64,000 bases of DNA, taken from NCBI RefSeq assembly GCF_002551005.1, contig NZ_NVOY01000002.1, forward strand, positions 1 to 64,000, written 5' to 3'. A program made the translations under genes and the position numbers. Position 1 is the stretch's first letter. Each line of letters starts with the position of its first letter. This document shows positions 31,302 through 40,584 of this stretch, in pieces. The notes under the pieces were generated by a model. The model was not told the DNA's origin. It worked only from the letters and a program-made list of their open reading frames with translations, and did no database searches. This DNA is from Bacillus pseudomycoides. GTDB taxonomy: Bacteria; Bacillota; Bacilli; Bacillales; Bacillaceae_G.

Positions 31302-31330
31302 TTTACAAATGAGATTAGTTCTTTTAAAAT
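31302..31330 (+). promoter_or_regulatory. Candidate walR operon promoter
   Basis: -35 TTTACA (31302-31307), a 17-nt spacer and -10 TAAAAT (31325-31330). Transcription would begin near 31337, immediately before the hairpin at 31342-31372. Confidence 0.6.
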
Positions 31331-31341
31331 AGAATGAAGGG

Positions 31342-31372
31342 AAGCCTCTAGCAGTTGAAGCTAGAGGTTTTT
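31342..31372 (+). terminator. Terminator-like hairpin at the walR leader
   Basis: CCTCTAGC (31345-31352) pairs with GCTAGAGG (31360-31367), extended by AAG/TTT, and is followed by TTTTTC. It lies between the only obvious promoter and the walR start, 39 bp before the ATG. It is either a second stop for the tRNA unit or an attenuator or 5' stability hairpin for walRKHIJ. Confidence 0.75.
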
Positions 31373-31410
31373 CTGTAAGGAAGGCAGTAAACGTTTAGGA
31401 GGAAACTAAA

Positions 31411-32118
31411 ATGATGGGAAAGAAAATTTTAGTCGTCGATGATGAAAAACCAATTGCAGATATTTTAAAGTTTAATTTAGAAAAAGAAGGTTTTGAAATT
31501 GTAATGGCTCATGATGGTGATGAAGCCATTGAAAAGGCAAATGAAGAACAACCCGATATGGTTTTATTAGATATTATGTTACCAGGAAAAGATGGTTTAG
31601 AAGTTTGTCGTGAAATACGAAAAAACCATGAAATGCCAATTATTATGCTAACAGCAAAAGACTCTGAAATTGATAAAGTTCTTGGATTAGAACTGGGGGC
31701 AGATGACTATGTAACAAAGCCGTTTAGTACACGTGAGCTATTAGCACGCGTAAAAGCGAATCTACGTCGTCATCAACAAGGAGGAGCAGCTGAAAAAGAA
31801 GAAAATGCAGAGATGGTTATTGGTCCGATTGTGATTAATCCTAATGCATATAGTGTAACAAAGCGTGAAGAAAATATTGAGTTAACACATCGCGAATTTG
31901 AATTACTTCATTACTTAGCGAAGCATTTAGGACAAGTTATGACGCGTGAACATTTATTACAAACCGTTTGGGGTTATGATTATTTTGGTGATGTGCGTAC
32001 AGTAGATGTAACAGTTCGTCGTTTACGTGAAAAAATTGAAGATAATCCAAGTCATCCGACTTTAATTGTAACAAGACGTGGTGTGGGATATTACTTACGC
32101 GATCCAGAGCAGGAGTAG
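31411..32118 (+). CDS. walR: Essential response regulator WalR (YycF)
   Basis: OmpR-type regulator (235 aa) controlling cell-wall hydrolases and growth. The receiver domain has Asp10/Asp11 and the phospho-acceptor Asp54 (LLDIML), with Thr and Lys in MLTAKD and TKPF. The winged-helix domain has [16 protein letters not shown] and [26 protein letters not shown] 31411 is eight bases after AGGAGG; a second ATG follows directly. It leads the walRKHIJ operon, with walK three bases later. Confidence 0.97.
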   Translation: MMGKKILVVDDEKPIADILKFNLEKEGFEIVMAHDGDEAIEKANEEQPDMVLLDIMLPGKDGLEVCREIRKNHEMPIIMLTAKDSEIDKVLGLELGADDYVTKPFSTRELLARVKANLRRHQQGGAAEKEENAEMVIGPIVINPNAYSVTKREENIELTHREFELLHYLAKHLGQVMTREHLLQTVWGYDYFGDVRTVDVTVRRLREKIEDNPSHPTLIVTRRGVGYYLRDPEQE

Positions 32119-32121
32119 TAT

Positions 32122-33963
32122 ATGAAGAAAGTTGGTTTTTTTCAGTCTATTCACTTAAAGTTTGTATTAATTTACATGCTATTAATTTTAATGGCGATGC
32201 AAATTATTGGTGTCTATTTCGTTCGGGAGTTAGAGAAGAATCTTGTGAAGAGTTTTAAAGAATCATTAACGCAACGAACGAACTTGCTTGCTTACAATTT
32301 AAAGCAGGAATTTGCAAAAGAAAGAGATAAAAAAGATCCTACCCTTGAAGAGGCACTTAAAACGAGCATAGAAGATTTTGCCTCTGATCGAAAAGCTGAT
32401 ATTCAAGAGGTTCGTATCATTGATGAGAGTAGTCGTGTATTAGCAACATCACATCAATATAATCAAGGTATTGTCGGAAAAAAAACAACAGATTTATTGG
32501 TAAAACGAGCCTTGGTGCAAAAAAACCCTGTTGAAAAAGTGGAAATAGACCGCGATACAGGAAATCGTGTGCAAGTTGTTGCTACTCCTATTCAAGTAAC
32601 TCAACTAAATAATAAGAAACCTTGTGTAATCTATATTGTTGCTTCTATGGAAGATGTTTATAAACAAATGAAGCTCATTAATCAAATCTTTGCAACGGGA
32701 ACGGTTATCGCATTATTAGTAACAGCTGTGTTAGGTATTTTATTAGCGCAAACTATTACAAGACCAATTTCAGATATGAGAAAGCAAGCCATTGAAATGG
32801 CAAAGGGAAATTACTCTCGTAAGGTAAAAGTACATGGTCATGACGAAATTGGTCAATTAGCGTTGGCATTTAATAATTTATCGAAGAAGTTGCAGCAAGC
32901 GCGTTCTTCTACGGAGAGTGAGAGAAGGAAGCTTTCGTCTGTATTATCTCATATGACAGATGGAGTAATTGCAACGGATCGAAAAGGAGATATTATCTTA
33001 TTAAATGATCCGGCAGAAAAAATGCTTAACGTTTCACGTGAAACAGCATTAGATCAATCGATTTTAGAAATATTAGGCATACAAGAAGAGTACACATTAG
33101 ATAATTTATATGAAGAACCAGACTCTGTTATATTGGATTTTAGTACAAGAGATGAGCCGTATATTTTACGAGCTAGCTTTTCTATTATTCAAAAAGATAA
33201 TGGAAAGGTAAATGGTTTCATCGCTGTATTATATGATGTAACGGAACAGGAGCGAATTGAGGGGGAACGCCGTGAATTTGTGGCAAACGTTTCTCATGAA
33301 CTTCGTACACCATTAACAACGATGCGAAGCTATTTAGAGGCATTGGGTGAAGGAGCGTGGCAAGATCCGAATATCGCGCCGCAGTTCTTACAAGTAACAC
33401 AAGAAGAAACGGAGCGAATGATTCGACTTGTGAATGCGCTGCTACAACTTTCAAAATTAGACAGTACAGAATATCGTTTAATGAAAGAATGGGTAGACTT
33501 TACACAATTCTTTAGTAATATCATTGATCGTTTTGAAATGTCAAAAGAGCAGAATGTATCTTTTAAACGTTCATTTTCTAAGAGAACACGTTTTATTGAG
33601 ATCGATGAAGATAAAATTACACAAGTTCTTTATAACATTATTTCAAACGCATTAAAGTATTCTCCAGAAGGTGGAACAATAACATATCGTTTACGGGAAA
33701 GAGAAGATATGTTAGAAATAAGCATTAGCGACCAAGGAATGGGAATTCCGAAAGAGAACGTTGATAAGATTTTTGAACGTTTCTATCGCGTTGATAAAGC
33801 TCGTTCACGTAAATTGGGTGGAACAGGATTAGGTCTAGCAATTGCCAAGGAAATGATTCAAGCTCATGGCGGTTCGATTTGGGCAAAAAGCGAAGAAGGA
33901 AAAGGGACGACCATTTATTTTACGCTTCCAATGGAAAAGGAAGAAGAGGATGACTGGGAATGA
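32122..33963 (+). CDS. walK: Essential sensor histidine kinase WalK (YycG)
   Basis: Membrane kinase (613 aa) for WalR. It has TM1 (about 12-32), an extracellular PAS-like domain, TM2 (about 186-208), HAMP, a cytoplasmic PAS domain, HisKA with the phospho-His392 in VANVSHELRTPL, and a HATPase domain (NIISNALKYSPEGG, DQGMGIP, GGTGLGLAIAK). It starts after GCAGGAG and overlaps walH by four bases (ATGA). A near-perfect parS lies in the coding sequence at 33030. Confidence 0.97.
   Translation: MKKVGFFQSIHLKFVLIYMLLILMAMQIIGVYFVRELEKNLVKSFKESLTQRTNLLAYNLKQEFAKERDKKDPTLEEALKTSIEDFASDRKADIQEVRIIDESSRVLATSHQYNQGIVGKKTTDLLVKRALVQKNPVEKVEIDRDTGNRVQVVATPIQVTQLNNKKPCVIYIVASMEDVYKQMKLINQIFATGTVIALLVTAVLGILLAQTITRPISDMRKQAIEMAKGNYSRKVKVHGHDEIGQLALAFNNLSKKLQQARSSTESERRKLSSVLSHMTDGVIATDRKGDIILLNDPAEKMLNVSRETALDQSILEILGIQEEYTLDNLYEEPDSVILDFSTRDEPYILRASFSIIQKDNGKVNGFIAVLYDVTEQERIEGERREFVANVSHELRTPLTTMRSYLEALGEGAWQDPNIAPQFLQVTQEETERMIRLVNALLQLSKLDSTEYRLMKEWVDFTQFFSNIIDRFEMSKEQNVSFKRSFSKRTRFIEIDEDKITQVLYNIISNALKYSPEGGTITYRLREREDMLEISISDQGMGIPKENVDKIFERFYRVDKARSRKLGGTGLGLAIAKEMIQAHGGSIWAKSEEGKGTTIYFTLPMEKEEEDDWE
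33030..33045. promoter_or_regulatory. parS: parS-like site within walK
   Basis: CGTTTCACGTGAAACA matches the parS consensus at 15 of 16 positions and keeps a perfect 14-bp palindrome GTTTCACGTGAAAC. It encodes NVSRETA, much as the site in parB encodes NVSRETK. Confidence 0.85.
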
Positions 33964-35294
33964 ATATTGAGAACTTAAAATCAGTCTTGCTAATTAACTT
34001 GGTTGTTATTAGTGTATTTCTTACTTTTAATTTATGGACCTATGTACCTGATTCTAGTAAATTGCAAAATGCGAAATATTTACAAGACAATGCAGAGGGA
34101 GAACAGAAGAGCCTTGCGAATGTAATTTTGCCTTCCCTAGTTCTTTTTCATAAAGAGAATACGCATCTTGGAAGCGAAAATATAGATAGTATTGACCCAT
34201 TATATAAATTACTTGAAAGAGGAGAATTATCCGATTTTAAAGATATATCAAATGATATCCCAAAACAGCAATTCTTCTCCTTTGTTCGTGGTAAAAACAA
34301 GATTGAAATGATTTTTCCTACACATATGCCATTGGATTCTATGAGAGGCGTTTTTACAATTAAAGAAAAAATCTCAGAGACATATAGCTTTAATCGTATA
34401 ATGATTGATTTACAAAAAAGTCGCGATGGTAATATTCCTGTATATTTTATTTCGTATGAAAATCGCAAGGTATATTATATGGTATTAAAAGGAATTCCGC
34501 TTCGAGATCTTGAAACGGCACGTGATCAATTTGCAGCTAGCGCGAGGGACTACTCTCAATACACATTAAGTGATACGAGAGAGATATTTTTACCAGATAC
34601 GAAAACAAATGTGCAAAATATGGGTTATATAGTAAATAACATATCCGAGGATAGATTCATAAATGCATTATTTACAGACCCTCGTTATGTAAAAAAAGTA
34701 TCTGATGAACGTGAAAACACATATACAGATGGAATTCGCCTCATGCAAGTATTAAAGAAAAAGCAAATGCTGCAGTACACAAATTCAGCTGTATCAGATC
34801 AAAAACACACATTATATGGAAATACACTTGCTCAACGCAGTTTCGATTTTATTAATGGTCATGGTGGTTTAACAGATTCTTATCGTTTTGATTATATGAA
34901 CTCTAAAAAAGGACAAACAACATATCGGTTATATGTTGATAGCTTACCTGTATTTAATGAAAGTGGTATGGCAACGTTAGAAGAAGTATGGGGAGCGGAA
35001 GAATTAATTTCCTATAAGCGTCCATTATTTAATCTATCAATAAAGTATGGTGATGACCAAACAATCTCTCTTGCGGATGGTAAGACAGTTATACAATCTT
35101 TAGAGAAAAATGTGGATATGAAATTAATTCAGGATATTCGATTAGGATATAAGCTTACACCAGAGTCAGGGACAGATGGGAAAAATATTGCTGCAGTAAA
35201 TTTAAAACCTATTTGGTATGTTGTGTACGGTGAAGACAATAAAGTTCTAGAGTGGAGCGAAGAGAAAGGGGGAGAGCTCATTGGATTGGAATAG
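33960..35294 (+). CDS. walH: WalK regulator WalH (YycH)
   Basis: A 444-aa protein with one N-terminal membrane helix (about 9-28, LINLVVISVFLTFNLW) and a large extracytoplasmic YycH domain. In B. subtilis WalH and WalI bind WalK through their membrane helices and restrain it. Its ATG overlaps the walK stop, and its end overlaps walI by 14 bases, so translation of the unit is coupled. Confidence 0.93.
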   Translation: MNIENLKSVLLINLVVISVFLTFNLWTYVPDSSKLQNAKYLQDNAEGEQKSLANVILPSLVLFHKENTHLGSENIDSIDPLYKLLERGELSDFKDISNDIPKQQFFSFVRGKNKIEMIFPTHMPLDSMRGVFTIKEKISETYSFNRIMIDLQKSRDGNIPVYFISYENRKVYYMVLKGIPLRDLETARDQFAASARDYSQYTLSDTREIFLPDTKTNVQNMGYIVNNISEDRFINALFTDPRYVKKVSDERENTYTDGIRLMQVLKKKQMLQYTNSAVSDQKHTLYGNTLAQRSFDFINGHGGLTDSYRFDYMNSKKGQTTYRLYVDSLPVFNESGMATLEEVWGAEELISYKRPLFNLSIKYGDDQTISLADGKTVIQSLEKNVDMKLIQDIRLGYKLTPESGTDGKNIAAVNLKPIWYVVYGEDNKVLEWSEEKGGELIGLE

Positions 35295-36099
35295 GATTAA
35301 AACAATTTTTATTGTTACCTTTTTCATTTTAGATCTCTTCCTTGTCTTTCAGTTCGTGCAAAAACAAGATAGTAATCAACTTGAGTATACGACAGAAACA
35401 AATATTGAAGAACAAATGAAAGCAGACAAAATTACATCTGATAATTTTCCGAAAGAACCGACGAAAGATACGTATATTATGGCGAAAAATAAAGTTTTTT
35501 CCGATGAAGATATACATTCTTTAAAAAATCAAACGGTGTCTTTACAAGAACCAAGTACACTTGTAAGTAAACTTAAAGAACCATTTTGGAATGCAAAAGC
35601 AACAACAAGTGATAATTATAGTGAATTTCTACGTTCTTATGTAATTGATGGACAAAAATACAGTGCTACAGGAAAAGTAGAAGGGTCGAAAGTTTATTTT
35701 TTTCAAAAATATAAAGATAAACCACTTTTCTATAATCAACATGGGATGATTGTTGCTGAGTTAAATGAAAAGAAGGAAGTTATATCGTATACACAAACAA
35801 TGCTGTATGAATTTAAAGAGATGGGAGAACGGAATAAAGAATTGGATATTATTTCTGCCCGAAATGCACTAGAAACGTTGTATACGAAAAATGAATTAAA
35901 GCAAGGAAGCTATATAAAAGGGGCAAAATTAGGATATGCAACAGTGGTAGCTCCTTCTTCTTCGAATGTACAAGTTCTTGTTCCAACATGGAATTTGTAT
36001 ACAGACAAAATAGATTACTTTGTAAATGCGGTAGAAGGACAAATTATTCAATTAGGTAAGGACAACAAGGAAACTGAGCAATGGAGTGAGGCTAAATGA
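35281..36099 (+). CDS. walI: WalK regulator WalI (YycI)
   Basis: A 272-aa YycI protein: one membrane helix near the N-terminus ([19 protein letters not shown]) and an extracytoplasmic domain of the fold shared with WalH. The start is TTG 35281 ([10 protein letters not shown]), placed after GGGGGAGAGC within the end of walH. It overlaps walJ by four bases (ATGA). Confidence 0.93.
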   Translation: MDWNRIKTIFIVTFFILDLFLVFQFVQKQDSNQLEYTTETNIEEQMKADKITSDNFPKEPTKDTYIMAKNKVFSDEDIHSLKNQTVSLQEPSTLVSKLKEPFWNAKATTSDNYSEFLRSYVIDGQKYSATGKVEGSKVYFFQKYKDKPLFYNQHGMIVAELNEKKEVISYTQTMLYEFKEMGERNKELDIISARNALETLYTKNELKQGSYIKGAKLGYATVVAPSSSNVQVLVPTWNLYTDKIDYFVNAVEGQIIQLGKDNKETEQWSEAK

Positions 36100-36890
36100 G
36101 TTTGCATTTTAGTGTACTTGCAAGCGGCAGTACGGGAAATGCACTGTATGTAGGAACAGAGCGTGAAAAGTTATTAGTAGACGCGGGGTTGAGTGGAAAA
36201 GCAATGGAAGCTTTGTTTCAGCAAGCTGAATTAGATATCAATAGTATATCTGGTATTCTTGTCACACATGAACATAGTGATCATATTAAAGGGCTAGGCG
36301 TGTTAGCCCGTAAGTATCATTTACCCATTTATGCAAATGAGAAAACATGGAATGCAATGGAACATTTAGTTGGTAATATTCCAACGGACCAAAAGTTTGT
36401 TTTTTCGATTGGAGAAGTGAAAACATTTGGAGATATTGAAGTGGAATCATTCGGCGTTTCACATGATGCTGCGGAGCCAATGTTTTATGCGTTTCATCAT
36501 AATGGAAGAAAGTTAGCGCTTATTACAGATACGGGATATGTTAGTGACCGAATGAAAGGCGTTATTAAGGGAGCCAATGCTTTTGTGTTTGAAAGTAATC
36601 ACGACGTTGAAATGCTCCGAATGGGACGTTATCCATGGAGTGTTAAACGAAGAATTTTAAGTGATGTAGGGCATGTTTGTAATGAAGATGCAGCTTTGGC
36701 GATGACTGATGTAATTACAGATGAAACAAAGCATATATATTTGGCTCATCTTAGTTTAGATAACAATATGAAAGAACTTGCTCGTATGTCTGTTGCGCAA
36801 GTGCTTGAAGAAAGAGGACTTGCTGTAGGAGAAGCGTTCCGATTGCACGATACTGACCCAAAAACGCCAACTAAAATTCAATACGTATAA
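36096..36890 (+). CDS. walJ: Metallo-beta-lactamase-fold exonuclease WalJ (YycJ)
   Basis: A 264-aa MBL-fold hydrolase with the metal-binding motif THEHSDH, a second His in SHDAAEP, and Asp in LITDTGY. Members have 5'-3' exonuclease activity and are linked to mismatch repair and to coordination of replication with the cell wall. It is soluble, with no signal peptide. It is the last gene of the walRKHIJ overlap chain. Confidence 0.94.
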   Translation: MSLHFSVLASGSTGNALYVGTEREKLLVDAGLSGKAMEALFQQAELDINSISGILVTHEHSDHIKGLGVLARKYHLPIYANEKTWNAMEHLVGNIPTDQKFVFSIGEVKTFGDIEVESFGVSHDAAEPMFYAFHHNGRKLALITDTGYVSDRMKGVIKGANAFVFESNHDVEMLRMGRYPWSVKRRILSDVGHVCNEDAALAMTDVITDETKHIYLAHLSLDNNMKELARMSVAQVLEERGLAVGEAFRLHDTDPKTPTKIQYV

Positions 36891-36953
36891 TTCTTCATTT
36901 TGGTAAACAATAAAGGGGAATACAAATGCTTTCGGAAGGCTAGGTGAGCATAA

Positions 36954-38147
36954 ATGTCCTTTATTGATGAAGAAGATGTTCAGATGAAACGAAAAAGAAA
37001 GCAAAAGCATAAACATATTCTTATTTCTGTTGTAGCAGGAACTTTCATTGGTGCTACATTATTTGCTTTTGCTATTCCTACGTTTTCAAAATTAGGTTGG
37101 ACTACAATAAGAGAAACAGAAGCAAGTGAAGAGAAACAGTATATAGCACAGTCTACTCCTCAAGTTGTGAATACAGGAGATGGATTTGTTAAGGCTGTTG
37201 ACCGCGCTTCAGAAGCAGTGGTTGGTATTATTAACATTCAGCGTGATAATTTTTCAGAAGCAGATTCAGAAGCAGGAACAGGATCTGGTGTAATTTACAA
37301 GAAGGAAAAAGGAAACGCATATATTGTAACAAATAATCATGTTGTAGCAGGAGCAAATCGCATTGAAGTAAGTTTGAGTGATGGAAAAAAAGTTCCTGGA
37401 AAGATTTTAGGAACCGATGTTGTGACAGATTTAGCTGTCGTACAAATTGAAGAAAAATATGCGAAAAAGGTCATTGAACTTGGTGATTCTACGAAAGTAA
37501 AACGTGGTGAAGCTGCACTTGCAATCGGAAATCCACTTGGTTTACAATTTTCAGGTACTGTAACGCAAGGGATTATCTCAGCAAATGAACGCATTGTACC
37601 GGTTGATTTAGATCAAGATGGACATTATGATTGGCAAGTAGAAGTATTGCAGACAGATGCTGCTATTAATCCTGGTAATAGTGGAGGAGCTCTTGTAAAC
37701 GAAGCAGGACAACTTATTGGCATCAACTCCATGAAAATTGCTGCAAAAGAGGTAGAGGGAATTGGACTTGCAATTCCTGTTGCAAGAGCTGTCCCTGTGA
37801 TGAATGAGATCGAAAAGTATGGGAAAGTAAGACGACCTTATGTTGGGGTTGAGCTTAGATCTTTAAATGAAATTCCTACTTATTATTGGGAGAAAACATT
37901 GCATCTACCAGCCAATGTAACGGAAGGTGTATGTATTTTAGATATAAAAAGTCCATCGCCAGGTAGTGATGCAGGTTTACATGAATATGATGTCATTGTA
38001 GCGGTTGATGGAAAAACAGTTCAGGATATTATTGCATTCCGAAAAGTCCTATATAATAAGAAAATTGACGATAAAATGACGATTACATATTATCGTGGGA
38101 CAAAACGAGTAACAACAACTGTAAAATTAGGCAGTCAGCAGTATTAA
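36954..38147 (+). CDS. htrC: HtrA-type serine protease/chaperone
   Basis: Membrane-anchored Deg/HtrA protease (397 aa) for misfolded exported proteins, the equivalent of B. subtilis HtrC (YyxA) at this locus. It has a basic N-terminal tail (KRKRKQKHKH), one TM helix (about 24-45), and a trypsin-like domain with His129 (NNHVV), Asp159 (TDLAVV) and Ser243 (NPGNSGGAL). One C-terminal PDZ domain (GVCILDIKSPSPGSDAGLHEYDV) follows. ATG 36954 follows AGGTGAG. A terminator overlaps its stop. Confidence 0.95.
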   Translation: MSFIDEEDVQMKRKRKQKHKHILISVVAGTFIGATLFAFAIPTFSKLGWTTIRETEASEEKQYIAQSTPQVVNTGDGFVKAVDRASEAVVGIINIQRDNFSEADSEAGTGSGVIYKKEKGNAYIVTNNHVVAGANRIEVSLSDGKKVPGKILGTDVVTDLAVVQIEEKYAKKVIELGDSTKVKRGEAALAIGNPLGLQFSGTVTQGIISANERIVPVDLDQDGHYDWQVEVLQTDAAINPGNSGGALVNEAGQLIGINSMKIAAKEVEGIGLAIPVARAVPVMNEIEKYGKVRRPYVGVELRSLNEIPTYYWEKTLHLPANVTEGVCILDIKSPSPGSDAGLHEYDVIVAVDGKTVQDIIAFRKVLYNKKIDDKMTITYYRGTKRVTTTVKLGSQQY

Positions 38148-38173
38148 AACAGGAGGCGGCCCCTCCTGTTTTC
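38146..38173 (+). terminator. htrA terminator
   Basis: AAAACAGGAGG (38146-38156) pairs with CCTCCTGTTTT (38162-38172). It uses the stop-codon bases of htrA, and a DnaA box starts only four bases after it. Confidence 0.9.
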
Positions 38174-38176
38174 TAC

Positions 38177-38418
38177 TGTGGATAAGTGAGGTGAAATTAT
38201 GAAGTTACCTTGTTGTTTAGAACATGTAGAGTTAGCGCTAGATATCATTGTGGATGAATGTGAAGTAGCTCCAGTTATCCACAGTGTGGATAACAGAGAA
38301 GATGAGAAAAAAACATGTGAATTTTGTCAAAATAAGGCGATATATGTTGTGTCGAACACAGATTCCCACACAATATGCGGATGATATATGTGGATATGTG
38401 GATAACTTCTGTGGATAA
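38177..38418. other. DnaA-box cluster upstream of rlmH (yydA)
   Basis: Perfect boxes are TGTGGATAA at 38177-38185, 38285-38293, 38397-38405 and 38410-38418, and TTATCCACA at 38275-38283. The 38275/38285 pair is the inverted TTATCCACAGTGTGGATAA. One-mismatch boxes are TGTGGATGA (38249-38257) and TGTGGATAT (38389-38397, overlapping the next box by one base). B. subtilis has a known oriC-proximal DnaA-box cluster at yydA (rlmH), so this is probably its counterpart. Confidence 0.85.
38199..38384 (+). CDS. CxxH/CxxC small protein
   Basis: A 61-aa protein with CCLEHVE near the N-terminus and [14 protein letters not shown] in the second half, the pattern of the small CxxH/CxxC proteins annotated next to rlmH in Bacilli; probably a zinc-binding module of unknown role. 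ATG 38199 follows AGTGAGGTG. Three of the DnaA boxes of the local cluster lie inside the coding sequence, so part of its sequence conservation may come from those boxes. Confidence 0.75.
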   Translation: MKLPCCLEHVELALDIIVDECEVAPVIHSVDNREDEKKTCEFCQNKAIYVVSNTDSHTICG

Positions 38419-38443
38419 CGTGTTTGTAAGGTGGGGAGTACAT

Positions 38444-38923
38444 GTGAATATCTTAATTGTCTCAATCGGAAAGTTAAAAGAAAAATATTTAAAACAGGGT
38501 ATTGAAGAATACTTAAAACGATTATCTTCTTACGCGAAAGTGGAAGTTGTTGAATTACCAGATGAAAAAGCACCAGAAAATTTAAGTGAAGCAGAAATGC
38601 AAATGGTAAAAGAAAAAGAAGGAATTCGTATTTTAGATAGAATTTCTGATGATATGCATGTCATTGCATTAGCAATTGAAGGAAAACAAAAATCATCAGA
38701 AGAATTCGCTGCAAACTTAGACCGTCTTGCTACATATGGAAAGAGCAAAGTGGCATTTGTTATTGGTGGATCGCTTGGATTAAGTAAAGAAGTGATGAAA
38801 CGCTCCAATGAGTCATTGTCGTTCTCGAAAATGACGTTGCCTCATCAGTTGATGCGTTTGGTACTGTTAGAACAGGTGTATAGAGCATTTCGAATTAATC
38901 GTAATGAACCGTATCATAAGTAA
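38444..38923 (+). CDS. rlmH: 23S rRNA (pseudouridine1915-N3)-methyltransferase
   Basis: SPOUT-class methyltransferase of 159 aa, the exact usual length, acting on helix 69 of 23S rRNA in the 70S ribosome. The trefoil-knot SAM site is [10 protein letters not shown], and the C-terminus is [14 protein letters not shown]. The start is GTG 38444 after GGGGAG; longer in-frame starts would run through the DnaA boxes and are rejected. It marks the end of the conserved origin-proximal block. Confidence 0.96.
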   Translation: MNILIVSIGKLKEKYLKQGIEEYLKRLSSYAKVEVVELPDEKAPENLSEAEMQMVKEKEGIRILDRISDDMHVIALAIEGKQKSSEEFAANLDRLATYGKSKVAFVIGGSLGLSKEVMKRSNESLSFSKMTLPHQLMRLVLLEQVYRAFRINRNEPYHK

Positions 38924-38930
38924 ATGAGGT

Positions 38931-39026
38931 TTTATCCCGCACTAACGGACAGTAAGAGCCCGATTGGTCGGGATTTCCATCAGTTGGGGATGAAGAAAAC
39001 CCCCACTGACGGAAGTTTCATTTTAT
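38931..39026 (+). repeat. bcr1-like element, 96 bp, internally deleted
   Basis: Forward copy from TTTATCCCGCACTAACGG (38931) to GACGGAAGTTTCATTTTAT (ending 39026). Both TTTAT ends are kept, but about 60 bp of the middle is missing. It starts seven bases after the rlmH stop. GTTGGGG/CCCCCAC pairing inside gives a hairpin. Confidence 0.85.
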
Positions 39027-39194
39027 TGTTTGAGAGAGAAGTTGAAGCAATATCTAATAATAATTTTAATGTGAAAGTCAATGGGTTTTATTACATTTTA
39101 TAACTAGATATGTTAAAATAATTGGGGCATTACTGAAGTTAAAAATTTTTAAGATATATGAAATAGAGTTTTTTGAAAATTAAGGAGTGGAAAA

Positions 39195-40190
39195 ATGGCG
39201 CGCAATGTACCTTTATTGACGATTGTTGTTCCTTGCTATAATGAAGAAGCTACATTAGAAGAAACAACAAAAGAACTGACAAGGGTTATGGACGATTTAG
39301 TTGCAAATCACAAAATAAGTGATGAAAGTATCATTTTTTATGTAGATGATGGAAGTGCTGATAATACTTGGGGCATAATTGAAGAGAAAACAGCAACAAA
39401 TCCGTATGTTCAAGGATTAAAATTAAGTAGAAATTTTGGCCATCAAGGAGCATTAATCGCTGGTCTGGAATCGGCAAGAGAATTTTCAGATTGTGTAGTT
39501 TCAATAGATGCTGATCTTCAAGATGATGTCAATGTTATCTATCAATTTATTGATAAATATCAAGAAGGTTATGAGATTGTATACGGAGTTCGAGACAAGA
39601 GAGATACTGACACTAAATTTAAAAGAAACACTGCTTTATGGTTTTACAGTTTAATGGGAAAAATGGGTGTTAAGTTAGTACCCAACCATGCAGATTATCG
39701 TTTAATGAGCAAAAGAGCATTAGATGAATTTATAAAATATCAAGAAGAAAACTTATTTATTCGTGGAATTGTTCCCCTATTAGGCTTTAAATCTACTAAT
39801 GTTTATTATGACCGTAAAGAAAGATTTGCTGGCGAATCAAAGTACCCATTAAAGAAAATGATTGCCTTCGCTTTTGACGGACTTACTTCATTTAGCGTTG
39901 CACCAATAAGATTTGTTTCATATTTAGGATTTTTGATGGTACTTATCGGGATAGGAATTGCTCTTTATGCATTATTTGCAAAAGTTTTTTCATATACAAC
40001 TAGTGGTTGGACTTCATTGATGTTATCCATTTGGATTGTTGGAGGCGTACAGTTGCTGGCAATTGGAATTATTGGTGAATATATAGGAAAAATCTTTAAA
40101 GAAACAAAAGGGCGTCCAAGATATACAATTGAAAAGAATAGTGTTCTTGAAAAACAAAAAGAATACGTATCAGAATTGATTAAAAAGTAA
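39195..40190 (+). CDS. Family 2 glycosyltransferase, polyprenyl-phosphate type (GtrB/CsbB-like)
   Basis: A 331-aa GT2 enzyme likely to load a sugar from its nucleotide donor onto undecaprenyl phosphate at the inner face of the membrane. The GT-A domain shows VVPCYNEEATLEET, YVDDGSADNT, SRNFGHQGAL and the DXD-type SIDADLQDDV. Two C-terminal membrane helices (about 233-255 and 268-292) are typical of GtrB/CsbB/DPM1-like proteins. ATG 39195 follows TAAGGAGTGG. The GT-C protein downstream is a plausible partner that uses the lipid-linked sugar. Confidence 0.88.
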   Translation: MARNVPLLTIVVPCYNEEATLEETTKELTRVMDDLVANHKISDESIIFYVDDGSADNTWGIIEEKTATNPYVQGLKLSRNFGHQGALIAGLESAREFSDCVVSIDADLQDDVNVIYQFIDKYQEGYEIVYGVRDKRDTDTKFKRNTALWFYSLMGKMGVKLVPNHADYRLMSKRALDEFIKYQEENLFIRGIVPLLGFKSTNVYYDRKERFAGESKYPLKKMIAFAFDGLTSFSVAPIRFVSYLGFLMVLIGIGIALYALFAKVFSYTTSGWTSLMLSIWIVGGVQLLAIGIIGEYIGKIFKETKGRPRYTIEKNSVLEKQKEYVSELIKK

Positions 40191-40584
40191 ATAGAAAGTA
40201 AGGGAATCCATCCGCACTTAAGAGTATTTCGAGGTGAGAATTTGTAAAAAATGCTATTAATCTAGTATTAGTTCTTCGTTGACTGTATAACTAAGGAGAA
40301 TTCCATAGCAAATCATTCTTATATAAGAAGTTGCAGGTTTCTACAAATATTTACGAAACGAAATAAACTCTTAGGATGGACAAATCTTTTAAGTATTTAC
40401 TAAGAATTATTTTAGGCAGTGTCTAATCAAAATCATCCCCATCTTACTGCTGGGTTATTGCCTAGTACGTGTCTGAAGATGGGGATGAATTTTTAGGATA
40501 GGTATTACATTGGCATGGCATTTAAAGCTAGCTATCAAATGTTGCCTGCCTTAATTAAATGAATGAGAGGAAGACTTAAAAGAA
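40191..40584. other. Intergenic region with long hairpin, possible degraded element
   Basis: 394 bp without a credible gene. TCATCCCCATCTT (40433-40445) and AAGATGGGGATGA (40476-40488) form a 13-bp perfect stem around a 30-nt loop, followed by ATTTTTAGG. Terminator function is possible but the loop is long. The flanking sequence (AGGCAGTGTCTAATCAAAA) resembles the terminal region of an insertion element, but no transposase remains. Confidence 0.45.
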
